Below, piece by piece: positions 18,744 through 26,527 of a stretch of DNA of 64,000 nt. The stretch covers positions 194,345 to 258,344 of the forward strand of contig NZ_KB892866.1 of NCBI RefSeq assembly GCF_000373965.1, read 5' to 3'. The stretch's first letter is position 1. Every line of letters begins with the position of its first letter. This stretch comes from Uliginosibacterium gangwonense DSM 18521 (GTDB lineage Bacteria > Pseudomonadota > Gammaproteobacteria > Burkholderiales > Rhodocyclaceae). A model generated the notes under the pieces. It made no database searches, was not told the origin of the DNA, and saw only the letters and a list, made by a program, of their open reading frames with translations. Made by a program: the position numbers and the translations under genes.

Positions 18744-19078
18744 GCAGGCCTTTGAGGACTCAGAAGATCGCCTGATCTGGCCCCGCCCCGTTAATGAATA
18801 ATGGATATATTGTGGGGAGCTGTGCTCTCAGCCTTGTATCTACGCGCTGACGTACGCCATCGCTTCCGGTCCTTACTAGGCGATAACAGGGCTTGCAGCT
18901 CTCGGATCTGCCTCGGGTTCCGGCCTTATATTCCCTTTCATTCATCCGTCAGAGATTGTGCTGGAATGGCGATCTATACTGACTGTAGTTGTTTGGGCGC
19001 TTCTGCTACGTCTGGTCGTTGATTTTTGAGGCTGACCTGCACGGATGGCGGGGCTTGGATAAGGGGTTAACCATCGTG

Positions 19079-19819
19079 ATGCGCCTGATCGTACGTACCA
19101 TTTGTCTTTGGGGACTACTGATCGCTGCCACATCAGTGTGGGCGCGATCCCCGCTCTGCTTTGCCGCCTCGGATGATTGGTTGCCTTATAGCTCGTTCAG
19201 CGCGCCTGGTGGTGGTTTGCTGGTGAGGATTGCTCGTGCTGCATTTGCAGCCCAGGGGCAGGATTCAAGCTACGTTTTCCCGCCGTGGAATCGGGCGTTG
19301 ACAGAGGCGCGTGCTGGTGTTTTGACGGGGATCGTGGGGGCTTGGTACTCAGAAGAGAGGGAAAGGGACTTTCTCTACTCGCAGCCCATTTATAAAAACG
19401 AGATTGTCTTTATTGCTTTCGCCAATCAGCACATTGAATACCGACAGCCGGCTGATTTGAGGCCCTACAAGATAGGGGCTGTACGAGGCAATAGCTTTGT
19501 CACGACCTTGCAAAGCGCCAATCTACAAGTCGACTTGGCTAAAGACATGGATGAGAATCTGAGAAAGTTCGTGCGTGGGCGGGTGAAGTTGATTGTTGAT
19601 GAAAAGCTGTCCACCGAATTCGCTATTGCCGAGAAGTTTCCAAGCATTAAACAGAACGTTGTGTTCTTGCAACCACCACTCGAAACGAACTACCTGTATC
19701 TGATTGTCTCTAAAGAGATAAGCGATGCCGCTCAAATTATCGCCGATTTTAACAAAGGCTTAGCCAAAATCGAGCAGAACGGCACACTCAGGAGGATCTA
19801 CCAGGACAGCGGTTTTTGA
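19079..19819 (+). CDS. Periplasmic solute-binding protein, SBP_bac_3 family, stand-alone
   Basis: A 246-residue amino-acid-type binding protein. The ATG at 19079 is chosen because it opens a proper signal peptide (MRLIVRTICLWGLLIAATSV, cleavage near VWA); GTG one codon earlier is also possible, and the frame stays open to 18989. Fold marks are 'FAASDDWLPYSSFSAPGGGL', 'WNRALTEARAGVLTGIVGAW', 'KIGAVRGNSF' and the final 'DFNKGLAKIEQNGTLRRIY'. No ABC permease or ATPase lies beside it; such stand-alone proteins are common in proteobacteria and often of unknown ligand. It lies between the two copies of the 129-bp repeat. Confidence 0.85.
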   Translation: MRLIVRTICLWGLLIAATSVWARSPLCFAASDDWLPYSSFSAPGGGLLVRIARAAFAAQGQDSSYVFPPWNRALTEARAGVLTGIVGAWYSEERERDFLYSQPIYKNEIVFIAFANQHIEYRQPADLRPYKIGAVRGNSFVTTLQSANLQVDLAKDMDENLRKFVRGRVKLIVDEKLSTEFAIAEKFPSIKQNVVFLQPPLETNYLYLIVSKEISDAAQIIADFNKGLAKIEQNGTLRRIYQDSGF

Positions 19820-20328
19820 GCGAACGATCTTGCGTTGTATTTGCGCAAGTGATTGTTGATGCGCTATTGCTGCCCTCGTTTGACCCAATGAGAAGGCATC
19901 TTTCAATGTTCTATTTCAGCGCGTAGGCTGGGAACAACTACCCGCCAATAATGTAATCATGACAAAGATATCAACACGTTTTGCAAAGTGTCGCTACATC
20001 AGGGGCGGAGCCAACACGCGGGGGTAATTGTAGGGTTTGCATGCACAGCATGCGAACGCGTGATAATCGAGAAACCACAAGCCTTTGCAGAAAAAACAGC
20101 ATCAAACAGACGGCATTTCTCAATCAAAGTTCGAACGCGTGCGCAACGAGTTGCGCACCCTACACGGCTGCATCCCCAATCTGGTGGATAAATGCTTTGA
20201 GCCACCGCATCATGATTATGCCGAGAATTCGCCATGCGTTAATCATGAATAGGATTTTTATCGATACAAATAACGTAGTGCTGCGAATGACAACGCAAAA
20301 GCGTTGGGAAAGCCGAGCGAAGCGATGG
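19820..20328. other. Gene-free stretch with repeat remnants
   Basis: No gene is supported. CAGCGCGTAGGCTGGGA (19917-19933) resembles the outer end of the left arm at 18343 (two differences), and 20181-20309 is the second 129-bp repeat. A further imperfect dyad, GTGCGCAACGAGTTGCGCAC (20138-20157), is nearly palindromic. It looks like a degraded cluster of intergenic elements. Confidence 0.5.
20181..20309. repeat. 129-bp direct repeat, copy 2
   Basis: This is the second copy of 18433-18561. After the shared end ...GCGTTGGGA it continues AAAGCCGAGCGAAGCGATGG, diverging from the first copy's right arm. It ends 20 bp from the stop of the 231-residue hypothetical gene. Confidence 0.85.
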
Positions 20329-21024
20329 TTAGGTCACATCGCTCTCAGGTGCTCCTTCGTGAGCCTCCAGATTGTAGGTGGCGACATTTACTGCACCTGC
20401 CGAGAAACCGGAAAAGACGCTGCAAGAGGGACCCCCCGAGTCTGTTTTCAAGGAGATGTGGTAAAGCCCCTTGCCATCTGCTCTTGCAACCACATGTTCG
20501 TTTAGTAGGTCTACTAACTTATGCGACCAGAGAATGACTTCGTCGTAGTCCAGTTTTCCAATGGGCGCTTCGGTTTCAATGGTGCGGATAGTTCCGCGAT
20601 GCAAGACTTCGCCACATTTGTTGTAGAGGACCTTGAACTCGGTGAAGGTTAGTGCATTAGGTTTTGAGTTTGCTTCAAGATGCCAACCACCGTCAGTCTT
20701 TGTGCGGGTAAGACTTTGAGGAAATGAATGGGGGTGGTTTCTTTGCAGCAACTTCATAATGCGCTCTGCATTCCATTCCTTCTTCGCAGCGCTGGACCTC
20801 GCCGCCGGAAGATCACCGTGCAACTGTAGGCACCCAAGGGCCACCAGTTCGCAAATGCGGCGGAACTGCAAGTAACAATATTCGCGGGCGTAGGGAGGTG
20901 ATAGGTTCAGTTCTCCGGTGCATGCCCGAGCAACAAGAGCAATTCGTATAGCCAACTCATACATGAGGCGGAGATAGCCGCGAACGGCGGTCTCTTCGGC
21001 GAACGGTTCCAAGATAGAGGACAT
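20329..21024 (-). CDS. Hypothetical protein, 231 aa, unrecognised
   Basis: Soluble, mostly helical protein without signal peptide or membrane segments. The N-terminal part (about 1-75) has the helical pattern 'YLRLMYELAIRIALVARACTG' followed by 'CYLQFRRICELVALGCLQLHGD'; a central segment includes 'KEWNAERIMKLLQRNHPHSFPQ'; then come 'FTEFKVLYNKCGEVLHRGTI' and 'SHKLVDLLNEHVV'. The spacing of helices recalls HEPN- or Abi-type helical proteins, but I cannot assign a family. It stands alone between repeats and a palindromic upstream region, typical of accessory or defence-associated genes. Confidence 0.65.
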   Translation of the reverse strand: MSSILEPFAEETAVRGYLRLMYELAIRIALVARACTGELNLSPPYAREYCYLQFRRICELVALGCLQLHGDLPAARSSAAKKEWNAERIMKLLQRNHPHSFPQSLTRTKTDGGWHLEANSKPNALTFTEFKVLYNKCGEVLHRGTIRTIETEAPIGKLDYDEVILWSHKLVDLLNEHVVARADGKGLYHISLKTDSGGPSCSVFSGFSAGAVNVATYNLEAHEGAPESDVT

Positions 21025-21545
21025 CTACGAGAGGCCTAACTAGTAGACGGACAGACAAAAGTCCGGGTAAATCATTGATTTATCGAAAGCGTACATTCAG
21101 TCCGTCCGTGTACGCTTATCAATAGTGCGGACAGAAGGGCAAGACGTGAAAGCGCCTGAACGTCCGCTTGGGGTACCCGATATCCAGGGGCCGCAATGGG
21201 CCGAACTCAGCCTCTCCATGCTGCATCAATACCCAATTAGTCGTCAAGGCTTGAGGAGAGGTTGTTGAAACACTTCCGTACATGTGTTGGAATTTCCACC
21301 TTTATGATGAGGAAGGCCAGCATGATTCAGCCTGTTTAAGCTGCGAGCAGGGGTTTGATGAAAACGCTCACATTCGGTGATGGAAATTCCCGAGGCCATG
21401 TGGTGAGAGTTTTGTGAGTCATTGACTTTGGCATTGTTGCCCTCTCAACCCCGTTGGGGAACGACAGGGATGCAATAAAAAAACGGCAGCCCGGTTTCTC
21501 GGACTGCCGTTTTCTTATGCTTTGGCTTGTAGCAAGCCGTGGGGC
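21025..21545. other. Intergenic region with inverted repeat upstream of the 231-aa gene
   Basis: No gene is supported. Close to the start of the hypothetical gene, AAGCGTACA (21087-21095) and TGTACGCTT (21109-21117) form a perfect 9-bp dyad, set among GTCCG/CGGAC half-sites (near 21045, 21060, 21101, 21130). The cluster could be a promoter with multiple operator sites. The rest up to the terminator at 21480 shows nothing clear. Confidence 0.5.
21480..21513. terminator. Rho-independent terminator of the BMP gene
   Basis: AAAACGGCAG (21480-21489) pairs with CTGCCGTTTT (21504-21513); on the minus strand the stem is followed by a run of T residues (A run at 21474-21483 on the plus strand). It is 33 bp past the BMP stop and could work in both directions. 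Confidence 0.85.
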
Positions 21546-22628
21546 TTACTTCGGAATCGAGCCTTCCACGCCTTCCACATAGACGCTCATCTTGCGCAGA
21601 TCGGCGTCGGCCAGGGTCTTGCCGGCGGGGACGAATTCCTTGCCGGTGTTGTCCTTGAGCGGGCCGCTGAAGGGGTGCAGCTTGCCAGCCTTGAGGGCGT
21701 CGCGGCGCTCTTCGGCGAGCTTCTTCACATCGGCCGGGGTGGCCGGGCCGAAGTTGTCGATGTTGATCGCGCCTTCTTTCACGCCATACCAGATGTCGGT
21801 GGTCTTCCACTCACCCTTCATGGCCTTTTCCACCTGCTCGTTGTAGATCACGCCCCAGTTCAGTACGGAAGCTGCCAGTTGGGCCTTGCCGCCGAACTTG
21901 GTCATGTCCGAATCCCAACCGAAGGCGTAGATGCCCTTTTCCTGGGCGGCCTGCACCACGGCGGGGGAGTCGGTGTTCTGCATGAGCACGTCGGCACCTT
22001 GGGAGATCAGGGTCATCGCGGCTTCACGTTCCTTGCCCGGGTCAAACCATGCATTCACCCAGATCACCTTGGTGGTGGCCTTGGGGTTGACGCTGCGGGC
22101 GCCGATGGTGAAGGCGTTGATGTTGCGGATCACTTCTGGGATGGCGACCGAGCCGACCACACCGAGCTTGCCGTTCTTGCTCATCTTGCCTGCGACCACA
22201 CCCAGCATGTAGGCGCCTTCATAGGTGCGGATATCGTAGATGCCCATGTTCTTGCTGCTCTTGTAGCCGGTGGCGTGCATGAACATGGTCTTGGGGAACT
22301 GGCGGGCAACCTTTTCGGTGGCGTTCATGTAACCGAAGGAGGTGGTGAAGATGATCTTGTTGCCCTTGGTGGCTAGATCGCGTACTACGCGTTCTGCGTC
22401 GGCGGTTTCCGGCACGTTGTCCACATAGGTGGCCTTGACCTTGTCGCCGAACTTGGCTTCAACTGCTTTGCGGCCTTGGTCGTGCGAGTAGGTCCAGCCG
22501 TGATCGCCCGTCGGGCCGAGATAGACGAAGCCGACCTTGAAGGGCTCATCGGCAAGGGCTGTGCCGCTCAACGTGGCAACGATGGCCGTGGCCGAGGCCA
22601 GGCGCAGGACGGTGTGCAAAAACGACAT
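21546..22628 (-). CDS. BMP-family ABC transporter substrate-binding protein (nucleoside type)
   Basis: A 360-residue periplasmic binding protein of the BmpA/PnrA family, whose characterised members bind purine nucleosides. Signal peptide about 1-26 (ending ALA). Landmarks are 'KVGFVYLGPTGDHGWTYSHDQ', 'TSFGYMNATEKVARQFPKTMF', 'GVVAGKMSKNGKLGVVGSV' and 'LMQNTDSPAVVQAAQEKGIY'. No lipobox, as usual in Gram-negatives. The ATPase and two permeases are divergent on the other strand 277 bp away. The separate transcript allows excess binding protein. The ligand is not proven. Confidence 0.93.
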   Translation of the reverse strand: MSFLHTVLRLASATAIVATLSGTALADEPFKVGFVYLGPTGDHGWTYSHDQGRKAVEAKFGDKVKATYVDNVPETADAERVVRDLATKGNKIIFTTSFGYMNATEKVARQFPKTMFMHATGYKSSKNMGIYDIRTYEGAYMLGVVAGKMSKNGKLGVVGSVAIPEVIRNINAFTIGARSVNPKATTKVIWVNAWFDPGKEREAAMTLISQGADVLMQNTDSPAVVQAAQEKGIYAFGWDSDMTKFGGKAQLAASVLNWGVIYNEQVEKAMKGEWKTTDIWYGVKEGAINIDNFGPATPADVKKLAEERRDALKAGKLHPFSGPLKDNTGKEFVPAGKTLADADLRKMSVYVEGVEGSIPK

Positions 22629-22690
22629 CGAGAAACCTCCATGTTGGAAAATAGGTTCAGGGCCAGAATGGACGACTCTGGACTTGGAAC

Positions 22691-22713
22691 CATTGCAAAA
22701 TTGGTTTGCAATG
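22691..22713. promoter_or_regulatory. 23-bp palindromic operator candidate in the BMP/ABC divergent promoter
   Basis: CATTGCAAA-ATTGG-TTTGCAATG is a perfect 9-bp inverted repeat with a 5-bp spacer. A third half-site TGCAAA follows at 22718-22723. It lies about 63 bp upstream of the BMP start and about 190 bp upstream of the ATPase gene, a sensible place to control both. The regulator is unknown. Confidence 0.55.
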
Positions 22714-22905
22714 GTAGTGCAAATTCAGAACGCAATTATGATGCCAATCAGAGACAATCGCGGTTCTTGTGTTGGAAACGTGTTGTCGGACCGGTTGGCC
22801 TGATAGACTTCGGGTTTTTCCGCACTCGGCGGATCGGGCCTGGCAGGCTTTGTGCATTTCCCCCTGGCAACCCCTTAATTCTAACCTTAATTTCTCAGCT
22901 GTCGC

Positions 22906-24453
22906 ATGAGCGATCCTTCTTCTATTGGCTTGGCCAAGACGCCTGTTCCACCGCGCCTGGCCTTGTGGAACATTACCAAGCGCTACCCCGGTGTGGTGGC
23001 CAATGACAAAGTCAGCCTGTCGGTCGCGCCGGGCGAGATTCATGCTGTGCTGGGCGAAAATGGTGCGGGTAAAAGTACCTTGATGAAAATCATCTATGGC
23101 GCCACGCACGCGGATGAGGGGCACCTGCTCTGGAATGGCAAGGAAGTTCACATTGCCAACCCGGCCGAGGCGCGCCACCTCGGCATCGGCATGGTGTTCC
23201 AGCACTTCCAGTTGTTCGAGACACTCTCTGTGGTCGAAAACATTGCCCTGGTGCTGGAGGGCAAGTTCGATCTCAAGGCGTTGGCCATACGGGTCAAGGA
23301 GGTGTCTGAGAAGTACGGCCTGCCCCTGGACCCGTACCGCATGGTGCACAGCCTCTCGGTGGGTGAGCGCCAACGCGTGGAAATTGTGCGTTGCCTGCTG
23401 CAAAATCCCCAGCTTCTGATTCTTGACGAACCCACCTCGGTGCTCACACCGCAGGCTGTGCGCAGTTTGTTTGGTACGCTGCGCCAACTGGCTAGCGAAG
23501 GGGTGAGCATTCTCTACATCAGCCATAAGCTCCATGAGATCCAGGAACTCTGTGATCGCGCCACGGTGATGCGCGGTGGGCGCGTAACAGGTGAGGCCAA
23601 CCCGAAGGAAGAAACCTCTGCCAGTCTGGCCCGGATGATGATTGGCCGTGAGCTGCCCGTGTGCGTCTCCCCCGCATTTGAGGGTGAGGCCAAGCCGGTG
23701 CTGGAGGTCAAAGGGCTGAGTTACGCCAATGACGACCCTTTCTGTTCTTCTCTATTCGATATTTCCCTGTGCTTGCAGAGTGGCGAAGTGCTGGGGATTG
23801 CCGGGATTTCCGGTAACGGGCAGGCGGAATTGCTTGCTGCACTATCGGGCGAGCAGCTTTCTGCTTCCGAGTGCGTCCTGTTGGAAGGTCAGCCGGTGGG
23901 CCATCTGGATGCTGGACGCAGACGCGACCAGGGTTTGGCCTTTGTACCTGAGGAACGCCTGGGGCGAGGGGCTGTGCCTTCGATGAGTCTGGCGGAGAAT
24001 ACTGTCCTCACCGCTCACCGTCAGGCCGGGCTGAGCCGTTATGGTCTGCTCAACTATGGTGCTGCGCGGGAGTTTGCCAAGCGCTGCATTGAGCGTTTCG
24101 ACGTGCGCTGCCCTGGCGTTGGAGCCGCTGCGCGCAGCCTCTCCGGGGGGAATCTGCAGAAGTTCATCGTCGGGCGCGAGATCATGCAGGCGCCCCGTGT
24201 GATGATTGTGGCCCAACCCACCTGGGGGGTCGATGTCGGCGCTTCGGCTGCGTTGCGCCAGACCCTGATCGACATTTCGCGGAGCGGGGTGGGGGTGCTG
24301 GTGATCTCTGAAGAACTCGAAGAACTCTTTGAAATCTGCGACCGCATCGCCGTGCTGGCCGGGGGCAGGCTCTCTGAAGCCCAACCCAAGGCTCAGACCG
24401 ACGCGGAGCAAATCGGCCTGCTGATGGCAGGCTCCCAACAACAAGCTGCTTGA
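22906..24453 (+). CDS. ABC transporter ATP-binding protein, nucleoside importer (YufO/NupA type)
   Basis: A 515-residue double ATPase as in sugar/nucleoside importers. First half: Walker A GENGAGKST (about 45-53), signature LSVGERQRVEI, Walker B LLILDEPTSVL. Second half: degenerate Walker A ISGNGQAELLA, signature LSGGNLQKFIVGRE, and a Walker B-like MIVAQPTWGVD where the catalytic Glu is replaced by Gln, the usual asymmetry for this group. The stop TGA lies just before the permease start at 24462. It energises the two downstream permeases with the divergent BMP protein. Confidence 0.94.
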   Translation: MSDPSSIGLAKTPVPPRLALWNITKRYPGVVANDKVSLSVAPGEIHAVLGENGAGKSTLMKIIYGATHADEGHLLWNGKEVHIANPAEARHLGIGMVFQHFQLFETLSVVENIALVLEGKFDLKALAIRVKEVSEKYGLPLDPYRMVHSLSVGERQRVEIVRCLLQNPQLLILDEPTSVLTPQAVRSLFGTLRQLASEGVSILYISHKLHEIQELCDRATVMRGGRVTGEANPKEETSASLARMMIGRELPVCVSPAFEGEAKPVLEVKGLSYANDDPFCSSLFDISLCLQSGEVLGIAGISGNGQAELLAALSGEQLSASECVLLEGQPVGHLDAGRRRDQGLAFVPEERLGRGAVPSMSLAENTVLTAHRQAGLSRYGLLNYGAAREFAKRCIERFDVRCPGVGAAARSLSGGNLQKFIVGREIMQAPRVMIVAQPTWGVDVGASAALRQTLIDISRSGVGVLVISEELEELFEICDRIAVLAGGRLSEAQPKAQTDAEQIGLLMAGSQQQAA

Positions 24454-24461
24454 TCTTTGCC

Positions 24462-25556
24462 ATGCATCTTCTGGAACCTCGTGCCAATTCTTCCCAACTG
24501 ATGCGTTGGGCAGGGCCGCCTATTGCGATCCTGCTGACCTTGTTGGCCGCCTCTGCCTTGTTTGCCATTCTGGACAAGCCTCCGCTGCAGGCGTTTTATG
24601 TATTCTTCATTGAGCCGCTGGAAACCGCCAATGGCTGGAGCGAGCTGGCGCTCAAGGCATCTCCGCTGATCCTCATCGCCCAAGGGCTGGCCCTGGGTTT
24701 CCGTGCGCGGGTTTATAACATCGGCGCCGAAGGGCAACTGCTGATGGGGGCTGTGTTTGCCAGCGGTGTGGCCATCTACACCGATGGCCTGAACGCCTGG
24801 TGGATTCTGCCGATGATGATCCTGGCGGGGGCACTGGGTGGCGCTTTGTGGGGCAGCCTGTCGGCTTGGCTCAAAACACATTTCAATGCAGATGAGACGC
24901 TCACCACCCTGATGCTGACCTATGTGGCCACCTACGTGCTGTCCTATCTGGTCAGTGGGCCGTGGCGTGATCCGGGGGGCACCAACTTCCCGCAGTCCAT
25001 CATGTTTGGCGAATCCGCCATGTTTGAACCCTTGTTTGATGGCCTGCGTCTGAACTCGTCGATCTTTATCACGATCGTGGCGGTGCCGCTGTTCTGGCTG
25101 TTCGTGTCGCGCAGCTTCCGCGCCTATCAGCTTGCGGTGGGCGGGCTGGCGCCTGCGGCAGCGCGCTACGCGGGCTTCTCGGCTCGATCTGGGGTGTGGA
25201 TCAGTCTGGTGATCTCCGGGCTGACGGCTGGCCTGGCCGGGGCCATGGAAGCCGCCGGGCCGGTGGGGCAACTGACGCTATCGCTCTCGCCGGGCTATGG
25301 CTATGCGGCCATTATCGTCGCCTGGGTGGGGCGCCTGCACCCAATCGGGATCGTGCTCTCGGGCCTGCTGCTGGCTTTGATCTATCTGGGGGGTGAAGCT
25401 GCCCAGGTGTCGATGCAGCTGCCCTCAGCCATCTCCTGGCTGTTCCAGGGCATGTTGTTGTTCTTCCTGCTGGGGGTTGATGTGTTTGTGGATTACCGTT
25501 TCCGCCGCCGGCGCGACAAACGTTTGATGAGCAGCGAAGAAGGGGCGAATGCATGA
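24462..25556 (+). CDS. ABC transporter permease 1, nucleoside importer (YufP/NupB type)
   Basis: A 364-residue integral membrane protein of the BPD_transp_2 (RbsC-like) family with about 8-10 hydrophobic segments. 'GLALGFRARVYNIGAEGQLLMG' is the family hallmark and 'VGGLAPAAARYAGFSARSGV' the loop contacting the ATPase. The ATG at 24462 is chosen over in-frame TTG 24450. It ends with a 4-bp ATGA overlap with permease 2, so the three genes form one operon. Confidence 0.93.
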   Translation: MHLLEPRANSSQLMRWAGPPIAILLTLLAASALFAILDKPPLQAFYVFFIEPLETANGWSELALKASPLILIAQGLALGFRARVYNIGAEGQLLMGAVFASGVAIYTDGLNAWWILPMMILAGALGGALWGSLSAWLKTHFNADETLTTLMLTYVATYVLSYLVSGPWRDPGGTNFPQSIMFGESAMFEPLFDGLRLNSSIFITIVAVPLFWLFVSRSFRAYQLAVGGLAPAAARYAGFSARSGVWISLVISGLTAGLAGAMEAAGPVGQLTLSLSPGYGYAAIIVAWVGRLHPIGIVLSGLLLALIYLGGEAAQVSMQLPSAISWLFQGMLLFFLLGVDVFVDYRFRRRRDKRLMSSEEGANA

Positions 25557-26473
25557 TTGATTCCATCATCCCCATTCTGGTTGCTACCCTGGCCGCAGCA
25601 ACCCCTCTGATTTTCGCTGGGCTTGGCGAACTGGTGGCCGAGAAGAGCGGCGTGATCAACCTGGGTGTCGAGGGCATGATGCTCATCGGTGCAGTGGCTG
25701 GGTTTGCGGGGGCGCTGTCCTGGGGTACCTCGGTCGGCTTGATGTTTGGGGCCGTGGCGGGCGCTCTGGCTGCACTTCCCTTTGCTTTTCTGACCCTGTC
25801 ACTGGGGGCCAATCAGTCGGCTTCGGGGCTGGCAACAACGATTTTCGGGATCGGCCTGTCTGCCTTTATCGGTCAGTTCTTCGTCAGCCAAGGCTTGCCG
25901 GGCATGAAGCCGTACGCGATTCCGCTTCTGTCTTCCATCCCGCTGCTGGGGCCGGTATTTTTCACCCAGACGCCGGTTGTGTATCTGGCTTATCTGCTCT
26001 ATGCCATGCTTGCATGGATGTTGGCCAAGACGCGTTGGGGCCTGATTCTGCGTGCGGTGGGAGAATCTCCCGAAGCGGCCCACGCCATCGGATACCCGGT
26101 GCTGGCGATCCGCTATGGTGCGGTGTGCTTTGGCGGGGCCATGGCCGGTTTGGGGGGCGCCTATCTTTCTACTATTTACACCCCGCTGTGGGTGCAGAAC
26201 ATGGTGGCCGGGCGTGGCTGGATTTCGGTCGCGCTGGTGGTGTTTGCCGCCTGGAAGCCGACTCGCCTGATGCTGGGGGCATGTCTGTTTGGCGGCATGA
26301 CCATCCTGCAGTTGCAGGCCCAGGGTTTTGGGGTGGCGGTTCCTTCACAACTGTTGTCGGCAATCCCTTATGTGGCCACCATCTTGGTGTTGATGGTCAT
26401 TTCACGGGATCGCAAGAAGCTGCAACTGAATCTTCCGGCATCTTTGGGCAAGCCCTTTGTGCCAGGGGAGTAA
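25553..26473 (+). CDS. ABC transporter permease 2, nucleoside importer (YufQ/NupC type)
   Basis: A 306-residue permease pairing with the previous one. The N-terminal 'AATPLIFAGLGELVAEKSGVINLGVEGMM'-type region is diagnostic of the BMP-linked permeases; later 'ILRAVGESPEAAHAIGYPV' is the cytoplasmic coupling loop. Translation is coupled to permease 1 by overlap. A strong terminator follows 5 bp after the stop. Confidence 0.93.
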   Translation: MIDSIIPILVATLAAATPLIFAGLGELVAEKSGVINLGVEGMMLIGAVAGFAGALSWGTSVGLMFGAVAGALAALPFAFLTLSLGANQSASGLATTIFGIGLSAFIGQFFVSQGLPGMKPYAIPLLSSIPLLGPVFFTQTPVVYLAYLLYAMLAWMLAKTRWGLILRAVGESPEAAHAIGYPVLAIRYGAVCFGGAMAGLGGAYLSTIYTPLWVQNMVAGRGWISVALVVFAAWKPTRLMLGACLFGGMTILQLQAQGFGVAVPSQLLSAIPYVATILVLMVISRDRKKLQLNLPASLGKPFVPGE

Positions 26474-26477
26474 AACG

Positions 26478-26504
26478 GCCACGCCTGAATTGGCGTGGCT
26501 TTTT
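26478..26504 (+). terminator. Rho-independent terminator of the nucleoside ABC operon
   Basis: GCCACGCC-TGAATT-GGCGTGGC followed by TTTTT: a perfect 8-bp stem and T-run directly after the permease 2 stop. Confidence 0.93.
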
Positions 26505-26527
26505 GGAGCGCGTTTGGAGAGGAGAAT

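Noticed and set aside
18343..18745. CRISPR array
   Set aside because: Repeats are few, inverted and unevenly spaced; there are no regular direct repeats with unique spacers.
22629..22905. Purine riboswitch before the nucleoside importer
   Set aside because: No conserved three-way-junction core could be seen; the palindrome fits a protein operator better.
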